Shown here: positions 17,514 to 25,982 of the stretch, one piece after another
Layout of the letters: every line of letters begins with the position of its first letter
How positions within the stretch are numbered: the first letter of the stretch is position 1
Assembly (NCBI RefSeq): GCF_902804475.1
Contig: NZ_CADCSU010000131.1
Location: 1-53,118 of the forward strand
DNA length: 53,118 bases
From: Flavobacterium bizetiae
Lineage (GTDB): Bacteria; Bacteroidota; Bacteroidia; Flavobacteriales; Flavobacteriaceae
Direction: 5' to 3'
Program-made: the position numbers and the translations under genes
Notes under the pieces: model-generated
What the model was told of the DNA's origin: nothing
The model's database searches: none
Seen by the model: the letters and a program-made list of their open reading frames with translations, nothing else

Positions 17514-18299
17514 TTATTGCGCTAATCCAATCAATACATCTACAGAAGCTGCTTCCGGAGTTGCATCGTAATTCTCTTTAATATCTGTTAAATACTTCAA
17601 AGCGTCTTCTTTTTGACCTAAAGCCAATGCAGTTTTACCAGCTTTTAATAAGAAACGAGGGGTTGTAAAATCGTTTTTATTAGACTCAGCAGCTTTTACA
17701 TAATACTCTAAAGCTTCTTTTTGTTGGTTCTTTTGAGAATAAGCATCTCCAATTCCACCAATTGCCAAAGCATTAATGATAGCTTCTTTAGATTTAAAGT
17801 TACCTAAGTATTTAATAGCCTCATCAAATTTACCAGTATTTAAGTATGCCATACCAGCATAATAGTTCGCTAAATTTCCAGCATCAGTTCCAGAATATTC
17901 ATCAGCGATTTTTACGAATCCAAATTTACCTTCAGAACCGTTCAATGCTAATTTATATAATGAATCACTTGCAACACCATTAGTTGCTTTATCAAAATTT
18001 TGTTGAGCAACAAACATTTCGCTTGCAGCTTCGTCTTGTTTAGGAGCTTCGATGAACTTTTGGTAAGCCAAATATCCAATAGTAGCCACAGCAATACCGG
18101 CAACTAAACCAATAATGATTTTTTGATTTTTAGCAACCCAATCCTCAGTTTTTGAAGCAGTTTCATCTAATTTAGAAAAAACCTCAGCTGTTTTGCTGTT
18201 TTTTCCATCAAGAATTACTTGTTGTTCTTCATTGACAACTTCTTCTTTAACTTCCTTTTCTTTTGGTGCTTTATATCCTCTTTTATTGTAAGTAGCCAT
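17514..18299 (-). CDS. Membrane-anchored tetratricopeptide-repeat protein
   Basis: 261 residues. A charged cytoplasmic N-terminus (about 60 residues, many Lys/Glu) leads to one transmembrane helix (KIIIGLVAGIAVATIGYLAY). The rest is a chain of TPR-like helical pairs, for example NLANYYAGMAYLNTGKFDEAIKYL in part and GDAYSQKNQQKEALEYYVKAAE. The layout is like YfgM-type chaperone-site proteins, one helix followed by TPRs facing the periplasm. The direct function here is inferred only. It lies upstream of ribH and has a -7 box at 18322-18329. Confidence 0.82.
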   Translation of the reverse strand: MATYNKRGYKAPKEKEVKEEVVNEEQQVILDGKNSKTAEVFSKLDETASKTEDWVAKNQKIIIGLVAGIAVATIGYLAYQKFIEAPKQDEAASEMFVAQQNFDKATNGVASDSLYKLALNGSEGKFGFVKIADEYSGTDAGNLANYYAGMAYLNTGKFDEAIKYLGNFKSKEAIINALAIGGIGDAYSQKNQQKEALEYYVKAAESNKNDFTTPRFLLKAGKTALALGQKEDALKYLTDIKENYDATPEAASVDVLIGLAQ

Positions 18300-18321
18300 T
18301 TAAAATTAATTTAGTGAACGG

Positions 18322-18329
18322 CAAAAATA
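18322..18329 (-). promoter_or_regulatory. -7 box for the TPR-ribH unit
   Basis: Reverse-strand TATTTTTG fits TAnnTTTG and lies 22 bases before the TPR gene's ATG. A -33 TTG is not evident. Confidence 0.5.
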
Positions 18330-18698
18330 AAATTTTTATTGAAACTAACGTAAAAAAAAGTAAATTTATATCTATTTAAAAAAAATAATTCACTAAACAG
18401 CTTGTTCTTTCTGTTTATCACCGAAATAATCAGGCTTTAAATCCCTTAAAACCCTAATTATTTGGACATTTCTCAATAGTTCACCTCCTCTTATTTTCTT
18501 CATAACAGAAGTAAGCAATCTGCAAAAAGTAATTTTTAGTCACAGATTTTAGAGATTCTCACAGATTAAGCATTTATTGAATTAAATTTGCAGAACAAAA
18601 TCCTTTTTAATCATTTAATCAGTCGCAGAAAAACCTAATCTGCAGGATAAAGTCATAATCTGGAAACGTTAATTTTTATCATTACAGTTTCAAAAAAA
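18330..18698. other. Gap between the divergent TPR and recF genes
   Basis: 369 bases without a credible gene. The right half (about 18540-18660) contains degraded copies of the 'CACAGATT...AATCTG' repeat words that form clear inverted repeats at 21590 and 37982. No strong recF promoter was recognised. Confidence 0.6.
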
Positions 18699-19778
18699 AT
18701 GTATTTAAACAAAATTTCATTATTCAATTATAAAAATTTCTCTGAAGTCAGCTTTGATTTTGACCGCAAGATCAATTGTTTTGTGGGCAAAAACGGAATT
18801 GGAAAAACAAATGTACTTGATGCCATTTATCATTTGGCTTACGGTAAAAGTTATTTTAATCCCCTGGCCGTACAAAACATCAAACACGGCGAAGAGTTTT
18901 TTGTTATTGATGCCGAACTGGAAAAGAATGACAGAACCGAACAAATCGTTTGCAGCCTAAAGAAAGGACAAAAGAAAATCTTAAAAAGAAACGGAAAAGC
19001 TTACGACAAATTCTCTGATCATATTGGGTTTATTCCGTTGGTAATTATTTCCCCGGCCGATCGTGATTTAATTGTCGAAGGAAGCGAAACACGTCGTAAA
19101 TTTATGGATAGTGTTATCTCGCAACTCGATTCGACTTATTTGCATCAGCTTATTCAATATCAAAAAGTAATTGTACAACGAAACGCTTTATTAAAGTATT
19201 TTGCATTAAACCATACTTTCGACAACGATACCTTATCTATATATAATGAGCAACTAAATAGTTTTGGACAATCGATTTTCGAAAAACGAAAAGATTTCCT
19301 CGAACAATTTATACCTATATTTAATACACATCATCAAGCCATAACCGGATCTGAAGAAACCGTACAACTTGTTTACGAAAGCAATTTGTTCGAAAAAGAT
19401 CTACTCACATTATTAAAGGAGAACATTAATAAAGACCGAGCGCTGCAATATACAAGCGTAGGAGTTCATAAAGACGACTTGTCTTTCGAGATTGATTCTC
19501 ATCCTATAAAAAAATTTGGATCGCAAGGTCAGCAAAAATCATTTTTGATAGCTTTAAAACTGGCTCAGTTCGAGTTTCTAAAAAAACAAAGTGGTGTAAA
19601 ACCATTATTGCTTTTTGATGATATTTTCGACAAGCTCGACGAAACCCGCGTTGGTAAAATCATCGAAATGGTCAATACCGAAACTTTCGGGCAGCTTTTT
19701 ATTTCAGATACTCATCCGGAACGAACTGAAACTATTGTAAAATCGACACATCAGAGTTACAAGATATTTAATTTGTAA
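18699..19778 (+). CDS. recF: DNA replication and repair protein RecF
   Basis: 359-residue SMC-like ATPase that helps load RecA at single-strand gaps. The N-terminus reads LNKISLFNYKNFSEVSFDF, then the Walker A box GKNGIGKTNVLDAIYHLAYG. The ABC signature region is KFGSQGQQKSFLIALKLAQ, and Walker B is PLLLFDDIFDKLDETR followed by FISDTHPER. All motifs and the length are normal. In many bacteria recF sits beside dnaA-dnaN-gyrB; here it is alone, between a TPR gene and a rhodanese-thioredoxin gene, which is usual in Bacteroidota. No neighbour suggests operon control. Confidence 0.96.
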   Translation: MYLNKISLFNYKNFSEVSFDFDRKINCFVGKNGIGKTNVLDAIYHLAYGKSYFNPLAVQNIKHGEEFFVIDAELEKNDRTEQIVCSLKKGQKKILKRNGKAYDKFSDHIGFIPLVIISPADRDLIVEGSETRRKFMDSVISQLDSTYLHQLIQYQKVIVQRNALLKYFALNHTFDNDTLSIYNEQLNSFGQSIFEKRKDFLEQFIPIFNTHHQAITGSEETVQLVYESNLFEKDLLTLLKENINKDRALQYTSVGVHKDDLSFEIDSHPIKKFGSQGQQKSFLIALKLAQFEFLKKQSGVKPLLLFDDIFDKLDETRVGKIIEMVNTETFGQLFISDTHPERTETIVKSTHQSYKIFNL

Positions 19779-20182
19779 GGAGTTTTTTTTTTGCCACGAA
19801 TTGCACGAATATCACTAATTCTTTGTCTAAAATAATTTAGCCACAGATTATAAGATTAAACAGATTCTGAAGTTTCGACAAAGTTTTAAAACAAAGTTAC
19901 CACAATCATTGTCATCCCGAGGAACGAGGGATCTCCACAAGAAACTCCGCAATAAAAATCTTCAATCTTTGTCGAGCTACTTATGGAGATCCCTCGTTCC
20001 TCGGGATGACAAAAATACGCAGACTAACCTTGAACTTTGTCAAAGCTAAGCAACTAAACGATTATTTAATAATTCTTACTAACTCATGAAATTCGTGATC
20101 AACGTTTTTATTTCACTTTCTATTAAGAATTCAAAATCGAAAAATCACTATTTTAGCGATACCATTTTTAAAATTTAATCTC
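19779..20182. other. Gap between recF and the rhodanese-thioredoxin gene, rich in repeats
   Basis: 404 bases without a gene. It begins with GCCACGAATTGCACGAAT and GCCACAGATTATAAGATTAAAC words belonging to two gap-repeat families. It then holds the 100-base palindromic element at 19911-20010. A TTTTAG-type box near 20150 is the only promoter-like hint before the next ATG. Confidence 0.65.
19911..20010. repeat. 100-base palindromic element, copy A
   Basis: A perfect 27-base inverted repeat (19911-19937 with 19984-20010, outer word GTCATCCCGAGGAACGAGGG) encloses a 46-base loop containing AACTCCGCAAT and AATCTTTGTCGAGCT. Copy B at 39011-39108 has nearly the same loop but different, also perfectly paired arms. 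Half-copies occur at 24079 and 45273. This is a dispersed REP-like element. Confidence 0.9.
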
Positions 20183-20881
20183 ATGAAATTCCACAAAATT
20201 TTATTTCTAATTGTTTCAATTGTATTTATTTCCTGTAACGAAAAAAAAGCCAGTCCTTTTGAATCATTACATCCGAAAGAGTTTGCAGAAAAAATTAAAA
20301 CAACAGATCATCCACAAATTTTAGACGTTCGAACTCCAGACGAATTCGAATCTGATCATATAGAAAATGCCAAAAACGTAAACTGGAACGCAGACGATTT
20401 TGAAACAAAAGCAGCAGCTTTCGACAAATCAAAACCTGTTTTTGTGTATTGCCTTAGCGGAGGAAGAAGTAAAAAAGCAGCAACAAAACTAAACGAATTA
20501 GGTTTTACCAATGTTTACGAACTAGATGGTGGTTTCCTGAACTGGAACGAAGAAGGATTTGGAATCCCTGCCGAAGTAGCAGCCGGAATGTCTATGAATG
20601 ATTTTAATGATTTATTAAATTCAGACAAAAAGGTTCTCGTAGATTTTTATGCGGTTTGGTGCGGACCATGCAAGCAAATGGAACCATTTCTTTTAACCAT
20701 GCAAAAAGAACTGGCAGACAAAGTAACCATTATTAGAATTGATGTTGATAAAAACAAAACATTGGCAACTCAACTAAAAATTGATCAATTACCAACAATT
20801 GTATTATACGAAAACAAAGCCGTACAATGGAAAACAACGGGCTTTATCAGCGAAAAAGACTTAAGAAAACAACTGCAATAA
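20183..20881 (+). CDS. Lipoprotein with rhodanese and thioredoxin domains
   Basis: 232 residues. The N-terminus is a lipoprotein signal (LIVSIVFISC, lipid Cys18). Residues about 30-125 form a rhodanese domain: ILDVRTPDEFESDHI, active-site VFVYCLSGGRSKKAA with Cys90, then ELDGGFLNWNEEGF. Residues about 140-232 form a thioredoxin domain: VLVDFYAVWCGPCKQ with Cys160 and Cys163, and the cis-proline QLPTIVLY. Both catalytic sites are complete. It is predicted to be held on the periplasmic side of a membrane, where it could handle sulfane sulfur and reduce the product, or act as a disulfide exchanger. That coupling is an inference from the fusion. Confidence 0.9.
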   Translation: MKFHKILFLIVSIVFISCNEKKASPFESLHPKEFAEKIKTTDHPQILDVRTPDEFESDHIENAKNVNWNADDFETKAAAFDKSKPVFVYCLSGGRSKKAATKLNELGFTNVYELDGGFLNWNEEGFGIPAEVAAGMSMNDFNDLLNSDKKVLVDFYAVWCGPCKQMEPFLLTMQKELADKVTIIRIDVDKNKTLATQLKIDQLPTIVLYENKAVQWKTTGFISEKDLRKQLQ

Positions 20882-20894
20882 AACAAAGAAGATT

Positions 20895-21575
20895 ATGCTA
20901 ACGAAAGAATCATTGCAATTTTTAGACGATTTAAAAAAGAACAACAACAGAGATTGGTTTCAGGACAATAAAAAACGATACGAGATTTTCAAAAAAGATT
21001 ATCACCAATTGGTAAGTGATTTTCTGGATGCAATGAAACCGCTTGATCCCTCATTAGAATTATTAGAAGTTAAAAATTGTACCTTCAGAATCAATCGCGA
21101 TATTCGATTTTCTAAAGATAAATCTCCTTATAAAGCACATCTTGGTGTTTGGCTTTCGTCAGGCGCAAAAGGACAAAATCGTTCCGGATATTATGTTCAC
21201 ATCGAAAAAGGAGCAAGTTTTATAGCCGGAGGATTTTATTCACCAGAACCCGATCAGTTAAAAAAAGTGCGTAAAGAAATTGCTTTTTTCCACGATGATC
21301 TGGAAGCTATTCTTAACGATAAAAACTTCAAAAAAGAATTTGGAAGCTTAGATACAAACGAAGGAAATTCACTTAAAAACCCACCAAGAGGTTACGAAAA
21401 AGACCATCCTGCCATTGAGTTTTTAAAATTAAAAAGTTTCACAGCAACTCAAAAATATGATATTGCCGAAGTCATTCAAAAAGACTTCGTTGCTAAAATG
21501 AGTAAAAAACTTATCGCTTTAAAACCTCTAAACGAGTTTATTAATCGCGCCTTAGAAACAGAGGAAGAATTTTAA
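20895..21575 (+). CDS. DUF2461 family protein
   Basis: 226-residue cytoplasmic protein starting 13 bases after the rhodanese-thioredoxin gene. The family pattern is clear: LKKNNNRDWFQDNKKRYE near the N-terminus, CTFRINRDIRFSKDKSPYKAH, then YYVHIEKGASFIAGGFYSPE and LKNPPRGYEKDHPAIEFLKLKSF. The biochemical role of DUF2461 is not established. Short spacing suggests co-transcription with the lipoprotein gene, but the two products act in different compartments. No anomaly seen. Confidence 0.87.
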   Translation: MLTKESLQFLDDLKKNNNRDWFQDNKKRYEIFKKDYHQLVSDFLDAMKPLDPSLELLEVKNCTFRINRDIRFSKDKSPYKAHLGVWLSSGAKGQNRSGYYVHIEKGASFIAGGFYSPEPDQLKKVRKEIAFFHDDLEAILNDKNFKKEFGSLDTNEGNSLKNPPRGYEKDHPAIEFLKLKSFTATQKYDIAEVIQKDFVAKMSKKLIALKPLNEFINRALETEEEF

Positions 21576-21589
21576 TGAATTAGATAAAA

Positions 21590-21659
21590 TTTTTGCCACA
21601 GATTTCACAGATTAACACAGATTAGAAATCCTTTAAAATCTTTTAATCTGTGGCAAAAA
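21590..21659. repeat. Inverted repeat of the GCCACAGATT family
   Basis: TTTTTGCCACAGATT at 21590-21604 pairs perfectly with 21645-21659. Further right, AATTAGTGAAAATTCG...AAATTCGTGGC (21690-21719) is a half-copy, in reverse orientation, of the word set at 19790. The same family is seen at 37982-38062 and, degraded, at 48181-48230 and 18540-18660. Confidence 0.75.
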
Positions 21660-21737
21660 AAAATAAACAGGTAAAAATTACTACGAACTAATTAGTGAAA
21701 ATTCGAGAAATTCGTGGCAAAAAAAACTACTCCCCAC

Positions 21738-22796
21738 ATGACAAAAAGAAAAATATTTTTTCTTGGAGAATCTTATCGCGCTGACGCCATAACCTGGATG
21801 AATGGTTTGAAAGAATTTGGAGATTTTGAAATTTGCACCTGGGAACTTCAAACACCAAACAATTCAAAACTCAACCGGTTCAGGCGTATTTTAGAATATG
21901 TCTTCTCTCCCATTTCTATTCGCAAAACAATCCGAAAAGAAAAACCAGATATGATTATTGCCGAAAGAACGACCAGTTATGGTTTTTTGGCAGCAATTTC
22001 AGGAATGCATCCTATTGCAATTGCACAACAAGGCCGAACCGATTTATGGCCGGAAGGTTCTGTTTTATTACCCTTAAAAAAAATCATTCAGAAACACGCT
22101 TTCAAAAAAGCCGATTTAATTCACGCCTGGGGTCCGGTTATGACCATTTCAATGAAAGCAATTGGCGTTGATATGAATAAAGTTTTAGTTATTCCAAAAG
22201 GAATCGATCTATCGCTTTTTTCTTCTTCTATCAATAATTCAAACAAAATTGAAGCTATTGTAACACGATCTTTACAACCCGAATATCGTCATGATTCCAT
22301 ATTGAAAGCGTTCGCTATTTTACATCAAAAAGGAATCGATTTTTCCCTGACGATTGTTGGCGACGGAACTCGTTTGCAATTTCTAAAAGATCTAGCTCAG
22401 GATTTACAAATCGAAAACAAAGTAATTTTCACAGGAAGAATCCCAAATACTGAACTTCCTAAATTATTACAACAATCAAACCTATATATAAGTATGCCCA
22501 TCACCGAGGGAGTTTCAGCTTCTCTATTTGAGGCAATGGCTTGCTGTTGCTATCCCGTAGTTTCGGATATTCCCGGAAATCAAAGCTGGATCAAACATCG
22601 CGAAAACGGACAATTGATAGCAATTGATAACATTAAAATGCTGGCCGAAGAACTCATTTGGTCTTTTGAGAATACTGAATCCCGAAATAATGCTATTATT
22701 CAGAATAGAAAATTTGTCGAGGAAAATGCAAATTATGATATTAATATGAAGATTATCGCAGATAAATATCATCAGTTGCTGAATTCTCGAAAGTAG
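21738..22796 (+). CDS. GT4-type glycosyltransferase
   Basis: 352 residues. I chose ATG 21738 (MTKRKIFFLGESYRAD); an in-frame GTG at 21714 lies inside the ATTCGTGGCAAAAA repeat. The protein has the two-lobe GT-B pattern. Landmarks are ERTTSYGFLAAISG, IPKGIDLSLFSS, the donor-lobe phrase LTIVGDGTRLQFLKDLA and the ExxxxxxxE box EGVSASLFEAMACCC. The latter marks GT4-family retaining enzymes. It would transfer a sugar from a nucleotide donor to a lipid or polysaccharide acceptor; the acceptor is unknown. It is not in a polysaccharide cluster. Confidence 0.87.
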   Translation: MTKRKIFFLGESYRADAITWMNGLKEFGDFEICTWELQTPNNSKLNRFRRILEYVFSPISIRKTIRKEKPDMIIAERTTSYGFLAAISGMHPIAIAQQGRTDLWPEGSVLLPLKKIIQKHAFKKADLIHAWGPVMTISMKAIGVDMNKVLVIPKGIDLSLFSSSINNSNKIEAIVTRSLQPEYRHDSILKAFAILHQKGIDFSLTIVGDGTRLQFLKDLAQDLQIENKVIFTGRIPNTELPKLLQQSNLYISMPITEGVSASLFEAMACCCYPVVSDIPGNQSWIKHRENGQLIAIDNIKMLAEELIWSFENTESRNNAIIQNRKFVEENANYDINMKIIADKYHQLLNSRK

Positions 22797-22805
22797 TTTA
22801 ACCGC

Positions 22806-22904
22806 AATCCCGATAACTATCGGGAGCTAAGATTTTATCTCACTACACTTTAAAAAAAAACAAAGTTCGCAAAGCTTTATCAATACAATGCTTTGCGAAC
22901 TTTG
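22806..22904. repeat. Short palindromes of the GCAAAGTTCGC family
   Basis: A small palindrome TCCCGATAACTATCGGGA lies at about 22807-22824. It is followed by a perfect 15-base inverted repeat CAAAGTTCGCAAAGC (22861-22875 with 22890-22904). More GAACTTTGCG words continue to 22968. Related direct repeats occur at 45327-45362 and 48094-48165. Confidence 0.75.
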
Positions 22905-22990
22905 TGTTTTACAAAACTACTCTCACACAAACTTTGTGAACTTTGCGTAAATCCTTGCGAACTTTGCGGTTAAAAAAAAATTATAATCCT

Positions 22991-22998
22991 TACTTTTG
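22991..22998 (+). promoter_or_regulatory. -7 box for murB
   Basis: TACTTTTG fits TAnnTTTG and lies 27 bases before ATG 23026. The in-frame TTG at 22996 falls inside this box, so the box argues for the ATG start. Confidence 0.55.
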
Positions 22999-23025
22999 AA
23001 CTCAGATTATAAAAGCCTTTTATTT

Positions 23026-24039
23026 ATGGAAATTCAATCCAATTTTTCTTTAAAAAACTACAATACATTTGGCATTGAAGCCAAAGCAAAACAATTCGTT
23101 GCCGTTCATTCTGTTGATGAATTAAAATCTGTTTTAGAAGAAAACAAAAACGAGAAAAAATTTATTCTAGGCGGAGGAAGTAATATGCTTTTAACCCAGG
23201 ATATCGATGCTTTGGTAATTCATATTGATTTAAAAGGTAAAAAAATCATCAAAGAAGATGATGATTTTGTTTGGGTTGAAAGTCAGGCGGGAGAAACCTG
23301 GCACGATTTCGTTCTCTGGACAATCGATAACAATTTTGGAGGTTTAGAAAATATGTCGCTGATCCCGGGAAATGTAGGTACAACTCCAGTTCAGAACATT
23401 GGCGCTTACGGAACCGAAATAAAAGACACTTTTGTTTCGTGCGAAGCCATGAACATTGAAAGTCAGGAAATAAAAACTTTCACTAATAATGAATGCAATT
23501 TCGGCTACCGAGAAAGCATCTTTAAAAATGAAGTGAAAGATCAATATATTATTACGTCTGTAATTTATAAACTCACTAAGCGCAATCATAAAATCAATAT
23601 TTCTTACGGAGATATTACAGCCGAATTGGCTAAAAACAACATTACCACACCCACTTTAAAAGATGTCAGTAATGCTGTAATTGCCATTAGACAAAGTAAA
23701 TTACCAGATCCGAAAGAATTAGGAAATAGTGGAAGTTTCTTCAAAAACCCTATTCTTTTAAAATCTGATTTCGAAAAAATTCATCAAAACTTCCCTGAAA
23801 TGAAATTCTATGAAGTTTCTGAAACCGAAGTAAAAGTTCCGGCAGGCTGGCTAATTGAACAAGCAGGCTTTAAAGGAAAGCGTTTTGGAGATGCCGGAGT
23901 TCATAAAAATCAAGCTTTGGTTTTAGTAAATTACGGAAACGCAACGGGACAGGAAATTTTAGCCGTTTCGCAAGACGTTCAAAAAACAGTTTTCGATAAG
24001 TTCGGAATTCACATTGAAGCTGAAGTTAATGTGATTTAA
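23026..24039 (+). CDS. murB: UDP-N-acetylmuramate dehydrogenase
   Basis: FAD enzyme that reduces UDP-GlcNAc-enolpyruvate to UDP-MurNAc in peptidoglycan synthesis, in the cytoplasm. 337 residues from ATG 23026, close to the E. coli type I enzyme (about 342). Motifs: FILGGGSNMLLT for FAD, SLIPGNVGTTPVQNIGAYG with DTFV following, NFGYRESIFKN with the type I tyrosine loop, the active-site NSGSFFKNP with its serine, and AGWLIEQAGFKGKRFGDAG. No truncation. It is a single gene between repeat-rich gaps. Its pathway partner dapB is at 8966. Confidence 0.96.
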   Translation: MEIQSNFSLKNYNTFGIEAKAKQFVAVHSVDELKSVLEENKNEKKFILGGGSNMLLTQDIDALVIHIDLKGKKIIKEDDDFVWVESQAGETWHDFVLWTIDNNFGGLENMSLIPGNVGTTPVQNIGAYGTEIKDTFVSCEAMNIESQEIKTFTNNECNFGYRESIFKNEVKDQYIITSVIYKLTKRNHKINISYGDITAELAKNNITTPTLKDVSNAVIAIRQSKLPDPKELGNSGSFFKNPILLKSDFEKIHQNFPEMKFYEVSETEVKVPAGWLIEQAGFKGKRFGDAGVHKNQALVLVNYGNATGQEILAVSQDVQKTVFDKFGIHIEAEVNVI

Positions 24040-24078
24040 AACACAAATTTCACTAATTGGCACAAATTTGAAATTATT

Positions 24079-24120
24079 GTCAGACTGAGCGAAGTCGAAG
24101 TCCTTTTTATATCGACATTC
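24079..24120. repeat. Half-copy of a GTCA...GAAGTCGAAG palindromic element
   Basis: GTCAGACTGAGCGAAGTCGA at 24079 onward matches the left arm type of the element at 45273 (GTCAGGCTGAGCGGAGTCGA). A matching right arm is absent. It lies only ~75 bases before the PaiB-like start codon. Confidence 0.55.
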
Positions 24121-24177
24121 CTCTCGAAAACTCAGGATCTCACAATGTGGCAAATCGACCCTAAAAAAGAAAAAAAA

Positions 24178-24792
24178 ATGTATACACCAGACTTATACAA
24201 AGACGAAGATCCGGAATCGATCAGAACTTTTTTGAAAGAAAATAGTTTTGGTATTCTAATCAATCAAACTCACGGAAAATTATGTGCAACACATATTCCG
24301 ATAGAACTTGAAGTTAATGCCGACGGAAAAGAAATTTTACAGGGACATCTCTCAAAATTGAATCCGCAAGCAGAAGGTTTTGCAGAAAACGATCAGGTTT
24401 TAGCCGTTTTTACAGGACCGCATAGTTATATTTCTTCTTCTTGGTACGATCACGAAAATGTACCCACATGGAATTATATAGCCGTACATGTTTATGGCCG
24501 AATTAAGATTGTAGACGAAGCAACCTCTATAGAACAACTAAAAAAATTGGTTGACAAATACGAAGCTGGTTCTGAAAATCCGGTTCGTGTAGAGAATTTA
24601 TCGACTAAAACAATGCGCGAAGCAAGAGGAATTTTTGGTTTTGAAATTGAAATTGATGAAATTCAGGCTACCAAAAAACTATCACAAAACCGAGATGATC
24701 ACAATTATAAAAACATAATTTCAGAATTAGAAAAAACAGAAAACCCTCAGGCTATTGCTGTTGCGAAAGAAATGTCGAAATGCCGAAAGTAA
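24178..24792 (+). CDS. PaiB-like FMN-binding protein
   Basis: 204 residues from ATG 24178. An in-frame ATG at 24145 would add eleven residues from repeat-like DNA, whereas the family begins with the MYTPxLY pattern seen here. Other landmarks are LCATHIPIELE, GHLSKLNPQAE, VLAVFTGPHSYISSSWY, NVPTWNYIAVHVYGR and GFEIEIDEIQATKKLSQNR. This is the split-barrel flavin-binding fold of PaiB, once described in Bacillus as a negative regulator of sporulation and protease genes. The true role in Bacteroidota is unknown, and a flavin- or heme-related enzyme is equally possible. It stands alone. Confidence 0.88.
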   Translation: MYTPDLYKDEDPESIRTFLKENSFGILINQTHGKLCATHIPIELEVNADGKEILQGHLSKLNPQAEGFAENDQVLAVFTGPHSYISSSWYDHENVPTWNYIAVHVYGRIKIVDEATSIEQLKKLVDKYEAGSENPVRVENLSTKTMREARGIFGFEIEIDEIQATKKLSQNRDDHNYKNIISELEKTENPQAIAVAKEMSKCRK

Positions 24793-24806
24793 ATCGGCTT
24801 TAGCCA

Positions 24807-24836
24807 TTGAAATCTAGGAATTCATAAGTACATTTG
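24807..24836 (+). promoter_or_regulatory. Promoter of the glycosyltransferase-sigma factor operon
   Basis: TTG at 24807-24809, a 19-base spacer, and TACATTTG at 24829-24836 match the -33/-7 consensus with the same spacing as the tRNA-Pro promoter. The ATG at 24876 is 39 bases further. Confidence 0.72.
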
Positions 24837-24875
24837 CACTCGCAAGATTCAGAAATTAAAAGACATTAAAATCAG

Positions 24876-25982
24876 ATGCTTATAACTTTATTTTACTTCT
24901 TTATTGCTATCGTTTTTATCCAGATTTTCTACTACTTAGGAATTTTTGGAAAGTTTGCTTTTAGTAAACCACAAGAAATTACATCAAAAAAGTTACCAGT
25001 TTCGGTAATTGTGTGTGCTAAAAATGAAGAAGAAAACGTTAAAAAATTCATTCCGTTATTAGCAGAACAAGATTATCCTGATTTCGAAATTGTTTTAATA
25101 GATGACGCTTCAAGCGACGAAACCTTAGAAGTTTTTGAAGAATTTGAGCAACAATATCCTAATATTCGCTTAGTAAAAGTACAAAACAACGAAGCTTTCT
25201 GGGGAAACAAAAAATATGCTTTAACCTTAGGAATCAAAGCTTCTAAAAAAGAATATTTGTTATTTACAGATGCTGATTGTTACCCAACATCAAAAAATTG
25301 GATTACAGCAATGACTTCTCAATTTACCATGAACAAAACTATTGTTTTAGGATATGGAGGTTACGAGAAAATAGAGCGTTCTTTATTGAATAAAATTATT
25401 CGTTTTGAAACTGTTCTAACAGCTGTACAATATTTTTCATGGGCAAAACTTGGAGTTCCGTACATGGGAGTTGGAAGAAATTTAGCCTATAAAAAAGAAG
25501 AGTTTTTTAATGTAAATGGTTTTATTGAGCATATCCAGATTCGTTCAGGCGACGATGATTTGTTTATCAATCAGGCGGCAAACAAAAACAATACGACCAT
25601 TTCATACAATCCGGAAAGTTTTACATATTCTAAACCAAAGGAAACTTACAGAGAATGGTTTACCCAAAAAAGAAGACATATTTCGACTGCACAGTATTAT
25701 AAATTCTTTGATAAAATGCAATTGGGTCTGTTTTTCATCTCACAATTATTCTTCTTTATATCAGTTATAGTATTATTGGCATTTCAATTTCAATGGATTG
25801 CTGTGTTGGCTATTTTAGCGACTCGTTATACTATTGCCTGGATCGTAATTGGATTTTCGGCAGGAAAATTAAAAGAAAATGACTTAAAAGTTTGGTTTCC
25901 TATTGTAGAAATCATGCTTATATTCACGCAAATTAATATCTTTATAACTAATATCTTTTCAAAACCTGTATATTGGAAATAA
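24876..25982 (+). CDS. Membrane GT2-type glycosyltransferase
   Basis: 368 residues. One N-terminal transmembrane helix precedes a GT-A domain. Nucleotide-sugar landmarks are PVSVIVCAKNEEENVKKF, DFEIVLIDDASSDET, the DxD-like LLFTDADCYPTSKNW, the acceptor-site RSGDDDLFINQAA and the QKRRH box. Two or three C-terminal helices (FFISQLFFFISVIVLLAF and on) follow. The layout resembles processive or lipid-linked GT2 enzymes; the product is unknown. A TTG-started ECF sigma gene overlaps its last 10 bases. A good TTG-N19-TACATTTG promoter lies upstream, so both genes share one transcript. Confidence 0.9.
   Translation: MLITLFYFFIAIVFIQIFYYLGIFGKFAFSKPQEITSKKLPVSVIVCAKNEEENVKKFIPLLAEQDYPDFEIVLIDDASSDETLEVFEEFEQQYPNIRLVKVQNNEAFWGNKKYALTLGIKASKKEYLLFTDADCYPTSKNWITAMTSQFTMNKTIVLGYGGYEKIERSLLNKIIRFETVLTAVQYFSWAKLGVPYMGVGRNLAYKKEEFFNVNGFIEHIQIRSGDDDLFINQAANKNNTTISYNPESFTYSKPKETYREWFTQKRRHISTAQYYKFFDKMQLGLFFISQLFFFISVIVLLAFQFQWIAVLAILATRYTIAWIVIGFSAGKLKENDLKVWFPIVEIMLIFTQINIFITNIFSKPVYWK

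Noticed and set aside
16710..18698. FMN riboswitch near ribH
   Set aside because: The upstream regions of ribH and the TPR gene show none of the conserved FMN aptamer pieces.
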